Shown piece by piece: positions 36,582 through 48,988 of a DNA stretch of 64,000 nucleotides. Origin of the DNA: Bagarius yarrelli (lineage: Eukaryota; Chordata; Actinopteri; Siluriformes; Sisoridae). The notes under the pieces are model-generated. The model was not told where the DNA came from. It saw nothing but the letters and a program-made list of their open reading frames with translations, and searched no databases. The DNA lies in the NCBI GenBank assembly GCA_005784505.1, contig VCAZ01000022.1:3050195-3114194 (forward strand), written 5' to 3'. The stretch's first letter is position 1, and every line of letters starts with the position of its first letter. The translations under genes were made by a program, and so were the position numbers.

Positions 36582-36588
36582 TCCAAGC
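36582..36588 (-). other. 5' UTR remnant of the first coding exon of the paralemmin gene
   Basis: A TTTATTGCAG acceptor (AG at 36589-36590) lies just 7 bases before the ATG. A separate non-coding first exon must therefore exist further upstream. A possible one around 36700-36800 is not clear enough to call. Confidence 0.4.
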
Positions 36589-36816
36589 CTGCAATAAAAA
36601 ACAGTGCATTTTCTTCACCGTAGTTTTAAAAGCTGTTACATAAAGTAGAAATTATAGCATTTATGAATGAAGACATTTTTCTGACTATCAAGATTTGTTG
36701 ATCGTTTCTGAGCAGCGACCTGCTCCTCCGCAGACACTCACATACTGTTTGATGAACAAACGCTGGATGACATGATAAGAGCACTTGTTTTATACTCTCG
36801 GCTTACTGACACAACT

Positions 36817-36830
36817 GTTGCTATGGCAAT
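36817..36830. promoter_or_regulatory. RFX X-box-like motif upstream of the paralemmin gene
   Basis: GTTGCTATGGCAAT is a near-palindromic X-box (consensus GTNRCC-N(0-3)-RGYAAC) with one or two mismatches, 236 bases upstream of the paralemmin ATG. RFX factors binding such sites drive ciliary and neuronal genes. The position fits a promoter, but use is inferred. Confidence 0.35.
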
Positions 36831-37286
36831 TCGCATTTCACTAGCACACAGAAATGATAGGAGCAGTTTAGTCTCAAATATCGGAATATAAAAAGCCTGC
36901 TATTACTGTCTGGCAAATGTCTCTGAAAAAAGACACCCAATGGGAGCAAAAGCCTAGAAAAGCTTAAAAGCATAAAAAGAAACGGGGAAAAGCAAAATGA
37001 ATATGACTGGGAGAGAGTGTAGGAGAGAATGAGTATAAAAGAAAATAAAAGCACAGAGAAAATCACCCCTATGCAAGCAAACAAAATGGCGAAACACACT
37101 TTCATGCATAATTTAGTGTTTTCACAGGTTTCCGTTTTTTTCTGTGGGAACTGGGTAAAATGTGAAGTGCAATGTTGTATAAAACATAAAGTACAAACTT
37201 ATGTTTTAGTCTAATAAAAAATGTAAAATGACTGGTGATGTATTATATGACTGGTCAATACTGGTAAAATAGAAGAATATAATAGA

Positions 37287-37628
37287 ATTAATTCATTCAT
37301 TTATTCATTCATTCATCTTCTATACCCACTTATTTCCTAATTCGGGGTCACAGGGATCTGCTGGAGTCTATCCCAGCCGTCTCTGAAAGGGCAAAAGGCA
37401 GGAGGGCGACACCCTGGACAGGTCACCAGTCCATCATAGGGCCACACAAACATTCACACACACGCCTATGGGCAATGTAGAATCACCAATCAACCTAACA
37501 TACATGTTTTTGGACTGTAGGAGGAAACCAGAGTAGCCGGAGTAAACCCACACAAACACTGGGAGAACATACAAACCCGGGCCTTCTTGTGAGGCAACAG
37601 TGCAAACCACTAAACCACCATGCTGCCC
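37287..37628 (-). repeat. SINE family A, full-length reverse copy
   Basis: ATTCATTC tail, then TTCGGGGTCACAGGGATCTG, GACAGGTCACCAGTCCATC, the mid-body TGTTTTTGGACTGTAGGAGG, and the head with GAGGCAACAGTGC. Confidence 0.85.
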
Positions 37629-37955
37629 CAAAATAAATAAAGTATTATTGCACAGAAAGGTACGGTTTGCACATCTGTACAGTTGATTTATAATTTTTAC
37701 GGCCACAATGGCTGAAGGAGGAGAAGAAATTTACTTGGTCTCAGTTTTCTAGGCAGACTTTTCCGGGATAAAAAAACATCGTGAGGAGAGTTCTGCAAAA
37801 GTTTCCAGTTTGAAGTTGTGTTAACAGGGTTTCTTGCTATAGTAAAATAGTTTTTACCCCCAATAGACAAAATGCCACTGTCTCTGTAATGCCACACCGT
37901 GTTATATTGCGTTTTTGTATAGTATTGATTGTATAGTTTTGTTTCTATAATTGCG

Positions 37956-37958
<3 letters not shown>

Positions 37959-38000
<42 letters not shown>
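37959..38000. repeat. CA microsatellite
   Basis: About 21 CA units. Confidence 0.95.
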
Positions 38001-38004
<4 letters not shown>

Positions 38005-41000
38005 CATATACACCCACATGTCCATGCAGAGCAATATATCAGACATCAGTTTCGACCTCATAACTTTAAGAGTGTGTGCGTGTGTGTGTGTGAGAATGCA
38101 ATGATACAGAGAGTAAAAGAGAAATGCCTAGGAGGAGATGCAACTCACTGTGCAAACATCTCTTGTCATCTGTGCAGAAACTGCCAAGCTGTGCAAATTC
38201 GCAAGCAACACTGTGGTAATAGATTTTTTTCTTAATTTCATAACTCATAAAATATTTTCTCAAATTTCTCAAAAAACGTCTTCGAGACGATCTAAACTCA
38301 AATTTGATCTTTGTTTATATAAAGAAGCTTTGTGACAATGTTCATTTTTAAGTGCACTATAAAATGAAATAAAATAATACTGAACCTTCAGTGCTAGAGG
38401 TTTACTGGATTACTCTATTCTAAAGCGTTATGAATTATTATAACATATAATTATAATTCAGTTTAGCGGAATAGTAAAAACATAGAAAAAACATCATATT
38501 CTCTTAACACCAATGATTCCACCAATAAATACAATTACACTACATTAAATCTAATTCCACTACATTGAAATATTAATGTGCAGCGTCTTACCTTATAAGT
38601 TATCTGCTGTTAAATAATATTATTACCCCCAGTTGTTCCCCTTCCCCAGGTTTGCTCATTACTGTTCTTTTTAAGCTGTGTTCAGGTTAAACATATTGCA
38701 TTCCCCTATGATGTTTTGGTTATATAAGTGTGTTTACAGTGAACATGAGCTATTTCCATTGTGTCATTGCTCTACGAGAGGGTCAAAGTTTCTGAAGCAT
38801 AACCATAACCTGGAGTTTCCATTATGTTTTGCTGTTTTGGCCCAATTAAACAAGCATTATTTACAGTATTTTTTATAGGATGCCAAAACTGTTCTTATTC
38901 TCTTGCAGAGGGTTTAGAATTGAGTCATATGTCATTAAATATGGATTCAAGGCACTTTTTGGCACATTTATACATCAAATTTATCATATATATCAAAAAG
39001 TATTTATTTAGTATTTTATTAAAAAATAGTTGCCAGAAATCCTGTTAACACAACCAGAAACCTCTACAATACAACTGCAGCTGTGCCACATACATCATCT
39101 GAAGCAGTTTTAGAATCAATAATTATCTTAATGTTAATATAACATCACAAAAACATTAAGAAATAAATAAAATATATAATACATTTTAAGGCTGTAAGCC
39201 AGCGCTACCGGTCAGTGGCACTGGTCTGAAAATGGTGAACAAACTCTTTCCCAGGCTGAGACAAGCTAGTTATCTTCAGGGTTAGCCGACCTGTCCATAC
39301 GATGTCTAACTTTTCCAGAAAAGACTGTCTTAAGAACGTATTTTTAAGTATGTCAGAGACCAAGTTAATTTTTCCTCCGTCAGCCATTGTGGGCGTAAAA
39401 ATTCTAATTCCACTGTACAGACGTGTTTTGCTAGTCTGTGCTAGGCTGTAAGAATTTACTCTAATCAAAAATCTAACATCCATATACACGTACTGGAAGC
39501 AGTGCAGCTGAGAGACACGCTACGAAATGAAGAGAATAAACTATTGGAACTAAATTCATACAATTCAATGGAACAAATATTAGTATTTAGGTTGTAAATG
39601 TAGGTCAGCGCTTCTGATAGTGTTTAGGCCAGCAGATAGTGTCAAATTTTCCTTTCCCTATTTTGACTTTTAGACGTAATAATTTTTGTTGTCTGAATAA
39701 AAAAACTTCTATTTTGAGATATTACTTTATGGGTAATCGACATGTGTTGGGGTCCAAAAATAATGATCCTTTTAGAATATTTTGTGATGAAAAGTTTTTG
39801 CTTGGTTTGTCTTATGCAAACATTTACACACAACTGTCATAGGGAATTCTTCCTCTCTGCCATGCTGGTTTGAGTAAATGAAGCCCAAATTCTCAAAATT
39901 AATCATTAACTTTAATACAAAGAGAAAAAAATCTAATCAAATCTATTAAGACTAATAATTTCTGTAAATATTCTTAATCAGCTCTTTAGACCCATACTTA
40001 GTTGATGCAAATTCCATCATTCATTTATGCTTACAATTGAAACTTTACCAGGGTTTTGAAAGTGCCACCTGTTTACACAATATTCCATGATCCCTGATAA
40101 CCGCATATGAAGCTGTGCATATTTAATTTTAATTTCAGGTAGAACCTGTTCAAATACCGATGTTGCACAAATTCTTCGAAGACGCTGACGCTCTAAGAAA
40201 AGCAGCTCATGATGCTACATACATTTAGCGTTTAACCAGAAGATAATCCCAACTTCTTATCTATTCATCTTGAATTTCCACACTAAACCAGATAGTATCT
40301 AACTATCCTACTGACAACACCGCAAAATGAATTTCTTTTAATGGAAAAGTGCACAACTTTAAATGCACTAAACATTATATATTGTTTCAATCTCCTTATT
40401 AGCCTATTAACTATTTAATACGACTTCAGTCTGTTTTTAGTCCCTGTTGGGTTGATTATATGCCACATCAGGGAAGCTGCAGAAATGAATCCAGCACAAT
40501 AAATGATATCTTTTTGTAGTTTGGATGAGCAGAGTGAGGTTACATAATCAGATTAGACGATCTGAAACATAGCTGTGTGTTCATTAATGAATCTTATAGG
40601 AAGTTTTGCATTAAGTTGTCCTTGGGTGACAGAAGGTGGATTCCAGCTGAACAGCTCGGTTATTCATTAGCACTGAGGTTTGGTGGTGTTTAATGTGAAT
40701 TTTATGCAACTCATGAGTGTGTGTGATCTTTTCTAACAAAAATACCTTTAGCTTTCTGAGCAATAAAGATTTAATAAGTGACTACCAATAAACATAAGCA
40801 AATATTAGAATATCTGTAAATATCAGGATAACGTTTGATTCTGTAAATTGTAAAGTAAGTTGAATTTGAATTTAAAAACACATCTACAACAAACTATTAC
40901 ACACCAATTAAACATAACATTTTAACACTTTACACAGATTAAAGGTGGTCATCTTACCTGTGTGTGTGTTAAAATGGCAATTAAATCACAGAGAACAGCA

Positions 41001-41640
41001 GTAAATATTCCAAAAAGCTAAAGCACATAAAGTGACTCTAGAACGAAATGATTTTTATAAAAATATGACAAACCAAACAATTATACAAACAAATAAATAA
41101 AAATAACATTTTACCTAAATGAGGGCAGGATACAGAGATACCTTTTAAAGAAAAGTGACTGATCGGTTTTAAAGGCCACCCCCACTCATACTTTAAGAAT
41201 GGGCATGTGCACTGCCTCTCTCTCACGTGGGCTGTGTCAAAAGACCTTTGAATCGAACCTACTACCTTTCTTTTTATTCCATAGCCAATTTATTCGAACC
41301 CTACCATTGCATACAAACATACACACACACACATACGCACACATACAGAGGTTAACCAAGATAAAGTAAGGTGCCCCAGGCAAAATTAATAATTGAGGCC
41401 CTTTTAAAATATTATTTTGTTAATATATCTTTGTTATATAGGTATATATTTACACAACATACAAAAAGTAGTTAAAACACAAATAATAGAATATAAATTG
41501 TTTATTTAAACTTTTTACTTAAACAAAAATTTCAATCTTTTTGGCATAAAATACAACCTTCAATATTTAACAGACTGTTATTTCGATACTGACATTTCCG
41601 ATCCGTCAACTGTTGGGGGCCCCTTCAAAATGAAGAAACC
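38001..41640. other. Intergenic stretch, no gene recognised
   Basis: Only the hAT-like fragment at 39205 stands out. Short words around 39592-39640 recur at 2915-2965. Low-complexity AT-rich DNA fills the rest. Confidence 0.35.
39205..39489 (-). pseudogene. hAT-like transposase N-terminal fragment (degenerate)
   Basis: A 94-aa open frame contains LKNTFLRQSFLEKLDIVWTG, then LSQPGKEFVHHFQ. This resembles the start of TTF-type zinc-finger/hAT transposases in fish, from memory, in which an FSRxxFxEKxxIxxxGRP segment precedes a K-x-F-x-R-x-F segment. The catalytic and dimerisation regions are missing. Isolated fragment, probably dead. Confidence 0.35.
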
Positions 41641-41643
41641 CAG

Positions 41644-41692
<49 letters not shown>
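41644..41692. repeat. CA microsatellite
   Basis: About 24 CA units. Confidence 0.95.
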
Positions 41693-41693
<1 letters not shown>

Positions 41694-41729
41694 CTGGGAT
41701 CAGAGTCAAGAAAACAATTGGTAACACAT

Positions 41730-42290
41730 CACGCCGTGAAGGACATGTACAGGCTTGTCTGAAGTTTACTAATTCATAGGAAAAACTGGGTGAAAGTATT
41801 CTGGTCAGATGAGACCAAAATCAAGCCCTTTGGTATCAACTTAAGGTGTTTGGAGGAAGAGTAATGCTACCCATAACCCCAAGAAACATTATGCTTTGGG
41901 GATGTTTTACTGCTAAGGGGACAGAACAACTTCACCGCATCATAGGAATGATAGACGGGACCATGGGTGAGGACCTCGGGTGAGGACCTCCTTCCCTCAT
42001 TTGAGCGTGACAATGACCAAAAAACACACCGCCAAGGCATCGAAGAAAGAAATGGCTCAAGAAGAAGCACATTAAGGTCCTGGACAGTGTTCAGACCAGG
42101 AGCTGAAGGTTCAAGTTTTCAAAACATCAGCCTCAACACCTAAGTGACATGGAGAGGATCTGCAAAGAGGAGTGGGACAAACTCCCTTCTGAGATGTGTG
42201 TGTAAACCTGGTGGCCAACTGTAAGAAACATCTGACCTCTGAAATTGCCAAAAAGGGTTTTGCCATCTTGTCTTGTTTTGCGAATTGGTC
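41730..42290 (+). pseudogene. Degenerate Tc1-like transposase
   Basis: Conserved Tc1 blocks are readable in shifting frames: FWSDETK, MLWGCF (as ATGCTTTGGGGATG), a DNDPKHTAK-like block, a KKHIKVLEWP-like block, and near the end EEWDKLPSEMC and NLVANCKKHLTSEIAKKGFA. Several frameshifts and stops interrupt it, so it cannot encode an active enzyme. Terminal repeats were not identified. Confidence 0.8.
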
Positions 42291-42484
42291 TAATACTCAT
42301 TAAAATACAAATCAATTTATAACATGTTTTGAAATGTGTTTTTCATCCACATGGATGAACTTACTGAGGAGTTAAAACATAATTTAAATACCTATCAATA
42401 GTAGAGGGTTAGAATATCGATACACTACAGCTAAATGAATGGATATTTTTACACAGCTCCAAATATAAAAGACTTCAACTATCC

Positions 42485-42485
<1 letters not shown>

Positions 42486-42537
<52 letters not shown>
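42486..42537. repeat. 52-base uninterrupted poly-C tract
   Basis: A single-base run of about 52 C, unique in the window. It may be real or partly an assembly product. Confidence 0.9.
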
Positions 42538-43679
42538 ACTCATTCAAAAAAACATAATCGCATACCCGCAAGTTCATACACCCTCGGGAGGCACAATATC
42601 CCATTAAAAAATACTAGGAAATCATTCAGAGTTAGCGTGCAACCTGTTCCTGGTAACTTTCATTTGCTCTAACCCTCATGACCTTGCTGTCTTGCTGTGC
42701 TGTAAATTTTAATGAGTCATAGACAGCATTGATTTGCATCTCATTATAATATAATAGCTCGCTCCCTGCATTATACCTCAACTCTCCTTATGGCATTTTG
42801 TATATAAAGCATGTATCATGTTTCATGGGCAAAAGAAACCAAAAATATTTAAAGGATATTATATAAACAAAATCAGGTTTATCATTTTGTAATATAGAAT
42901 GTCGTAGGCAGTCCTGATCCACTGTCCCTGCACATAATGTACAGTAAATCATGTAGCTGTAGGATGTACTTCTTTTAAGAGGAAAATAATCACAATATCT
43001 GGTTAAAGTTAATTGAAGGTGCGAATGATTTAAAGCCGAGTAAATAATTAAAAATCGGTTGCAGTTTACTCAGCCTTTCCAGCCTTTTCAAGCTGAACAG
43101 TTTTCTATTTCCTTTTTTCAGATTTTTTACCTATATACATTTTTTTATCAACATATTTAAATCATTTTTTATTGTATAATACAACACTGTAGCCCTGGTT
43201 AATAAATGTAACACATTAAATATTAATAAATTAAAAGTTACAATTTATTATTCTTAATAGTATGTTAATAATTCTTTGCTATTCATATGATAATAAAATA
43301 GGAGGTAAAAAAAATCATCGGGTGCCAAAAAATAGGACCAGTATTACAAAACCATACACTAAAATGTATTTAATGTAATATACAAGCAAAAAAATAACAT
43401 TCATTTCTTATTGATTTTACCAAAGCTGTCTAGACGGCAAAATATTTATGATTAAACTGGGCATGCATAAACCATGAGTCTGTTGCCGGATAGTATTAAT
43501 ACCCCAAAGACATAAAAACCCCAAAAACCCCAACAAAACAGTAAGGCATGTAGGTGTTAATAGAAAAGTGGTTTGAATGTGTCTATAATTTATATTTTCA
43601 TAAATATATGCAATCTGTTTCAATGCATTTCATTGTATTTGTGTAACCCAAAGCTTGCATCAGTCTCAGAGGATACTAG

Positions 43680-43693
43680 GTTGCCGTAGTAAC
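43680..43693. promoter_or_regulatory. RFX X-box motif, 1.2 kb upstream of the plppr2 leader exon
   Basis: GTTGCCGTAGTAAC matches both half-sites of the X-box with a 2-base spacer. It is near the candidate plppr2 promoter. PLPPR genes are neuronal, and RFX factors act in neurons and ciliated cells. Confidence 0.4.
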
Positions 43694-43952
43694 AAAGAAT
43701 CACATACTAGCCACCCCCTCCAACCTTTCCATATAATAATGTTTCAGAAGTACTCAAGCTGTCTGAAGGAAGAAAGAGAGGTGCTCTGGGGACAGTAGTT
43801 GTACACGACACACACACACACACACACATCTGCTATAAAGAGTTCTAAGGGTTAAAAGGTTACTACACAGTAATTTACACAGTGCTCCTACTACTACCAG
43901 TTCCAAAGCTTTATTATTAGTATTATTATTATTATTAGTAGTAGTATTTATT

Positions 43953-44225
43953 TATTCATTTTCTACACCTTATTTTCTATTTCAGGGTCACAGGGATCTG
44001 CTGGAGTCTATCCCAGCCGTCTCTAAAATGGTGAAAGGAAGGGAAGGGGGGGACACCCTGGACAGGTCGCCAGTCCATCACAGGGCCACACACACACTTA
44101 CACTCACTTCTATGGGCAATTTAGAATTACCAATCAACCTAACATAAATGGTTTTGGACTGTGGGAGCAAACCGGAGTAACCCTACCCAAGCACGGAGAG
44201 AAATTGTGCAACAGTGCTAACCACG
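43953..44225 (-). repeat. SINE family A, reverse copy
   Basis: CAGGGTCACAGGGATCTGC, GTCTATCCCAGCCGTCTC, GACAGGTCGCCAGTCCATC and CAATCAACCTAACATAAATG match the family. The head is degraded at the right end. Confidence 0.8.
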
Positions 44226-44859
44226 TTTATATGTATACAAATATAGGCAACCTGCATCTAAGTATACTTATTTGCACATTATAATGAAGTTGATTATGAC
44301 TTGATTAAGCCTAGTGTGACTTGATATTTATATTTTTTCCTCTTTTAATAAACCATATTTTTCCTAATAACAAAAACATCTTTTTCTAAATAAACGTCTT
44401 CATTTTCTTCACTCAAGTGTGGCTTTTTATTTGTCAGACTGCTTGTAAGTACAACTAACACAGAAGGTGAAAATGATCATAGCACAAAAAGTGTGAATAT
44501 GTCAGAATATGAGCAATATGAATATGATATGAGTTCTTTTTATTCCAGTTCATCAGTTTGTTTATAGGATATCTTGGTTTATACCTTCTATTTTACTGTA
44601 TATAACTAAAGGAAATATGTAAATATATAATTTTATAGCATTTATATTAATATAAAAAAAACAGCTATAACTCTATAAATGCAAACAGTATTTAAATATA
44701 AGGCACATACATATTTAAGTAATAATTCAGTGTAATGTCTCCTAAATTTCATTGTATGAGGTAAAATATGAAAAAAGGTGAAATGTGCTTAATCCCACAT
44801 TAACTACAATGGCCGTACCTATTTCCTCCTTAGAATGTAGATGAAAGGAGGAGCGGAGA

Positions 44860-45281
44860 GGGGGGCGTGCTTGCTCCAAACACAAATGAGATCCTTCCAT
44901 GCCCTGCCCTCAGCTTCTCTCACCCGCTCTCACTTTCACACACATATTCCCCCACCTCTCTGCAGCTGTGCTGGAGAGCTGCGATCAACCCTGTGAGCTC
45001 CCTTTTCATCTGTCGCCGTCTGGATAGCCTCATTAAAGAAGAACAAGCATGCACGGCACATACGAGTGTGCATGCTGCTGACTGAGCAAGGGAATAGGGT
45101 CTGGTTATCCCATTTGCCATAGGAGCACCTATCATTCAGAGCCTGTCTGTGTGGGCAGAGAAGAGGAAAAAAAAGAGCAAGCAAAGCAAAGAAAAAGACT
45201 AAATCTGGATTCAGTTGTGAGACCCTTCTTCACCATGACTGCTGCATAGGAATCCATCACCACGGCAGCTGTGTGGATGAG
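44860..45281 (+). other. Candidate non-coding first exon and promoter of plppr2
   Basis: A GC-richer, non-repetitive block ends in a consensus donor, GGATGAG|GTGAGG (exon end 45281). It lies 2.1 kb before the acceptor at 47413-47414 (TTTTTTTCCCCTTAG) of the first coding exon. Short upstream reading frames occur in it, such as the five-codon ATG ACT GCT GCA TAG near 45235. No family-like N-terminus is encoded, so it is most simply a 5' UTR exon. The 5' limit is a guess. Confidence 0.45.
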
Positions 45282-46007
45282 GTGAGGGGGCTGTCTGAGG
45301 GAGCATGTGTGTGTTTGTCTGTACTGTATCGGTGCATCTGTGCACAATGCATTGTCTCTATCCTGCAGCAATTTGCTATCGTCCTGTGCATTAGTTTTAA
45401 TGTGTGGGCGTAACCGGCATGTGAGATTAAAGTAGACAAGGAAAAACATGGAGGCAGCAGGAGGGGAGACCGGGCACAGTATTCCCTATATGCCAGTTCT
45501 AATTACCCTGATTGGCAAAATCTTATTATATATATATATATATTTCTTTTCAGATGACTATTAATAGATAGCAATTTAGGAAGTCTGCTTCAACTGTGTC
45601 AATGTGTGTGTGTGTGTGTGTGTGTGTTCGTTGCTAGGGATTGCCTGATAAATGCAAATTTTTAACAGTATGACAGGCACACTATTCTCCAATTGAATTC
45701 TAAAGCAATAGTACAGAAGACAACGCTTCATCCAATCCCGAGACTGCAGCCATGGAAATTACGGGATCCATCTGGCATCCTTGCACATTGTACTTGACAG
45801 AGACACGGAGAAATGGAATTAAAAGAATTATTCAAAGTCTAGGAAGATGAAAGGATCTATCCAATCTGCTCTATTGGACATGCCTGTCTGTATAAATCCT
45901 TCTATAATTATATTGCAATAGAAGAGGTTTTTTTGTATTATGATTCCTTTTTTATTTAGTTAACCCCTAGCCAGATAGCATTTAAAATGCTTTGCATCTG
46001 CGAAACT

Positions 46008-46375
46008 GGACAGCATGGTGGCTTATTGATTAGCACTGTTGCCTCATAGCAAGAAGGTCCCAGGTTTGTATTCCTGCAGGGGGTCTTTCTATGTGGAGTG
46101 TTCATGTTCTCACTGTGCTTGTGTGGGTTTACTCTGGGTTCTCCGGTTTCCTTCTACAGTCCAAAAACATGTAAGTTAGATTGATTGGTGATTCTAAATT
46201 GTCCATAGGATTAAGTGTGAGTGTGTGTGGTTGTTTGACTGTATGTGGTCCTGTGATGGACTGGTGACCTGTCCAGGTTGTACCCTTCCTTTTTTCTAAT
46301 GACAGCTGGAATAGACTCCAGCAGATCACTGTAACCGGTTAGGAGTAAGGGGGTAAAGACAGTGAATGGAAGGAT
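46008..46375 (+). repeat. SINE family A, full-length copy
   Basis: The head GGTGGCTTATTGATTAGCAC is followed by GTTGCCTCATAGCAAGAAGG, the body GATGGACTGGTGACCTGTCC and the tail AGTGAATGGAAGG. It sits in plppr2 intron 1. Confidence 0.85.
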
Positions 46376-46577
46376 CTGTGAAATTCTCTTCTTTTTTTAT
46401 TCATTTTGACAGTCAGGTTAATGTGATGTTGATGCGGTTTGTTAATGTGGCTGCATGCTCTCTGTCGGTGCTGAAGGTCACGATAGATGGATCAATCAAT
46501 TAGATTAGCGTCACCTTTACTCAGTAAAAGGAAATGAAATTACAGATAAACACACACCCACATAGAGGGAAAGAGAA

Positions 46578-46583
<6 letters not shown>

Positions 46584-46614
<31 letters not shown>
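46584..46614. repeat. GA microsatellite
   Basis: About 15 GA units. Confidence 0.9.
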
Positions 46615-46620
<6 letters not shown>

Positions 46621-47023
46621 TGCAAAAATACAAAGTTGACCGCATTTCTAGTAACGAAGGTTTTAGCTATTCATCAAAAGAACCACAAATCGAATCATTT
46701 CATATAACTGTACTTAGAAGCAATGCATGTTCTGTGTTTCCTGACGACTCTGACTGTAGTATTTATAATTTAAGTGTGCTTTTACCCCTGAGGGAAGCAT
46801 GTGCAGACAAATGCTTCATCTTTTTTTAATTTACCATCACTTCTTGAATATTCTTTTTATTTTATTCAGTCGTATTGCCCAAAGTCTCTGAACGAATCTG
46901 ATTCACTATTCGATTTCCTCATAGTTTACTATAAATAAAAGCACAATTTATTTCAGCAGCTGATAGTGACTGATTAATGTTGGTGGGGCCAGGATAACAT
47001 TAATTACATGTACAGAATGTTAT

Positions 47024-47033
47024 GTTATGTAAC
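47024..47033. promoter_or_regulatory. Perfect D-box GTTATGTAAC in plppr2 intron 1
   Basis: This matches RTTAYGTAAY at all ten positions. It is 455 bases before the plppr2 ATG, upstream of the first coding exon. It could bind the products of the two nfil3-like genes in this window or PAR-bZIP activators. No function is shown. Confidence 0.35.
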
Positions 47034-47414
47034 ATTAATGTTACAGGATAACATTCATAGCATAGATTTGAAAAAAAAAAATCTTGGTCAAAGAACATTA
47101 GCTTTTGACTATAAGCTACTATTTTCTTTATAATGTAACGCCCTTATATTGTCATTAGGATTTATCTTATGGTATACAACTTGTTTTAGATGTACAACAA
47201 TGTAATTTAGCTGGAAAGCTAATATCTTTAACCATTGTTGCCATGTCTTCAGTACAAATCCCCGTTAAATGTATTAGACTGAAAAAAAGAACTTTTCCTC
47301 CCTTTGTACATTCGTAAATTTAACAACGATGCTTTATAAAGCATACATCTGAACATTGTATATTTTTTGTATGTGTTGGATTGTTCCAGACTGACTGTGT
47401 TTTTTTCCCCTTAG

Positions 47415-47478
47415 GTGTGAGAAATAAAAGAAAAAGCAGTGTCTGTACGTAGAAATAAAAAAAAAAAGGTGACACAAT
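47415..47478 (+). other. 5' UTR part of plppr2 exon 2
   Basis: Acceptor TTTTTTTCCCCTTAG is followed by 64 A/G-rich bases to the ATG. The start codon has A at -3 and G at +4. An 11-base A run precedes the start. Confidence 0.6.
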
Positions 47479-48948
47479 ATGGCAATCGAGGAAAAGCCGG
47501 GTGTTAAAAGCAGTACCTCCATCCTGCCATGCTTTCTTTTTGTGGAGGTGAGTAAGCAACCACAGTCATGATGGTTAATGGGAAAAATTTTATTAAGTTG
47601 TCATTGTAGCCTCCTTTCTTAGTTTCTAACTGGTAACTAATTCAGTCATTATTCTTTGGGTTATAATCAGACCCTAAGCTTCCATAGCCTTATTGTTAAG
47701 CATTTATGAATGTTTATAGATATACACTACACATTTTTTCCACATTTCACAATTTCACAGGTTCACCTGAAACCTATTTTAAATTTTGAACTCAACTTGT
47801 TATTAAGCTGCTAATATTCTGAGATATTCTGCGAGGAGCTTGTTAGTTGTTCTTCTGACGATGACAAGACCTTGGTGCTTTGTTTTTATTAAAAAGTTGC
47901 CTAAAAATTTGTCTGAACAAAAATAAATGAATTAAAAATTCTAATTAATTTTATTAAAAAATGTGTTATTTTTATATTTTGTGTAACACTGATTTATCAC
48001 TCATACACATCAAATTAAAAAGCAGTTAAATTTGGCCAAAAGGATGACATCATGGCAGTATTTTATTTTGTTCCTGCATTGCTTAGCCATCTTAATAGGA
48101 TATATGTGTGTGTATGTGGCTACTATAAAACCCAGTATTACAAAGCGGTGTAAAAAAAACAAAACCAAAAAAAAAACAATTTAATGAGCTACTCTATTAT
48201 TACCCAGTAAACTCAAAGCATTAATTAAACACAGATAGTTCTTTAGCCTGATTTAACCAGCCTATCTTTACTCTATTTACTTCACTATGTGTGTGTGTGT
48301 GCTTTAATTACCACTTATTTGTAATGCAGTGTGTTCTGTTTTTACTAAAAAAAATGAATGGGATGTTATTTAGGTTTACAAGTAAAAAAGGAAGATCTGG
48401 AACATATTTCAGGGCAGTATGTATGCAGGATGATTGTGGGAGGTGAGCTGTAGTGGTGTGCCGTATTTCTCCTTTATTTTAGTTTTTAAATATATATTAT
48501 TTTAAAAATAGCTTTAAATTCATTTATTTATTTGGTAAAATATTACCCTTTTCTGTGAACTTGTGGTTCTTGGGCAAATGGCATATTTATTTATTTATTT
48601 TCAAAAATGTGTTACAAGTAATGTATTAGTTGATTACTAGTTGTAATTATCAAAAGGCCAGACATTAGTCATGGATGTAGCCTAATCGCACACACCCACA
48701 ATCCCACACACACAATAAAACCTCTGTTGCTGTTACTATGGAGCCCGAATGATTGTTTTATTTACACTCTATTAATCTGCACGCCTCCATATCGTTTGTC
48801 TATTATTTTATATCTTTCTTAGTTTTGCTTTATTTTTGCTGTCTTATAAATCTCTAAGGGGCTCAATACAAACTGCTTACATGTTGTTTTGGGGGCTTTT
48901 GCAGCCCAGGGGACAGATTTGTTTTAGTAGTACTATTATGTGTGTATG

Positions 48949-48988
<40 letters not shown>

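Noticed and set aside
39639..39842. Open frames on both strands
   Set aside because: Short, AT-driven, no homology recognised.
41867..42315. Minus-strand open frames
   Set aside because: Antisense shadows of the dead Tc1 transposase.
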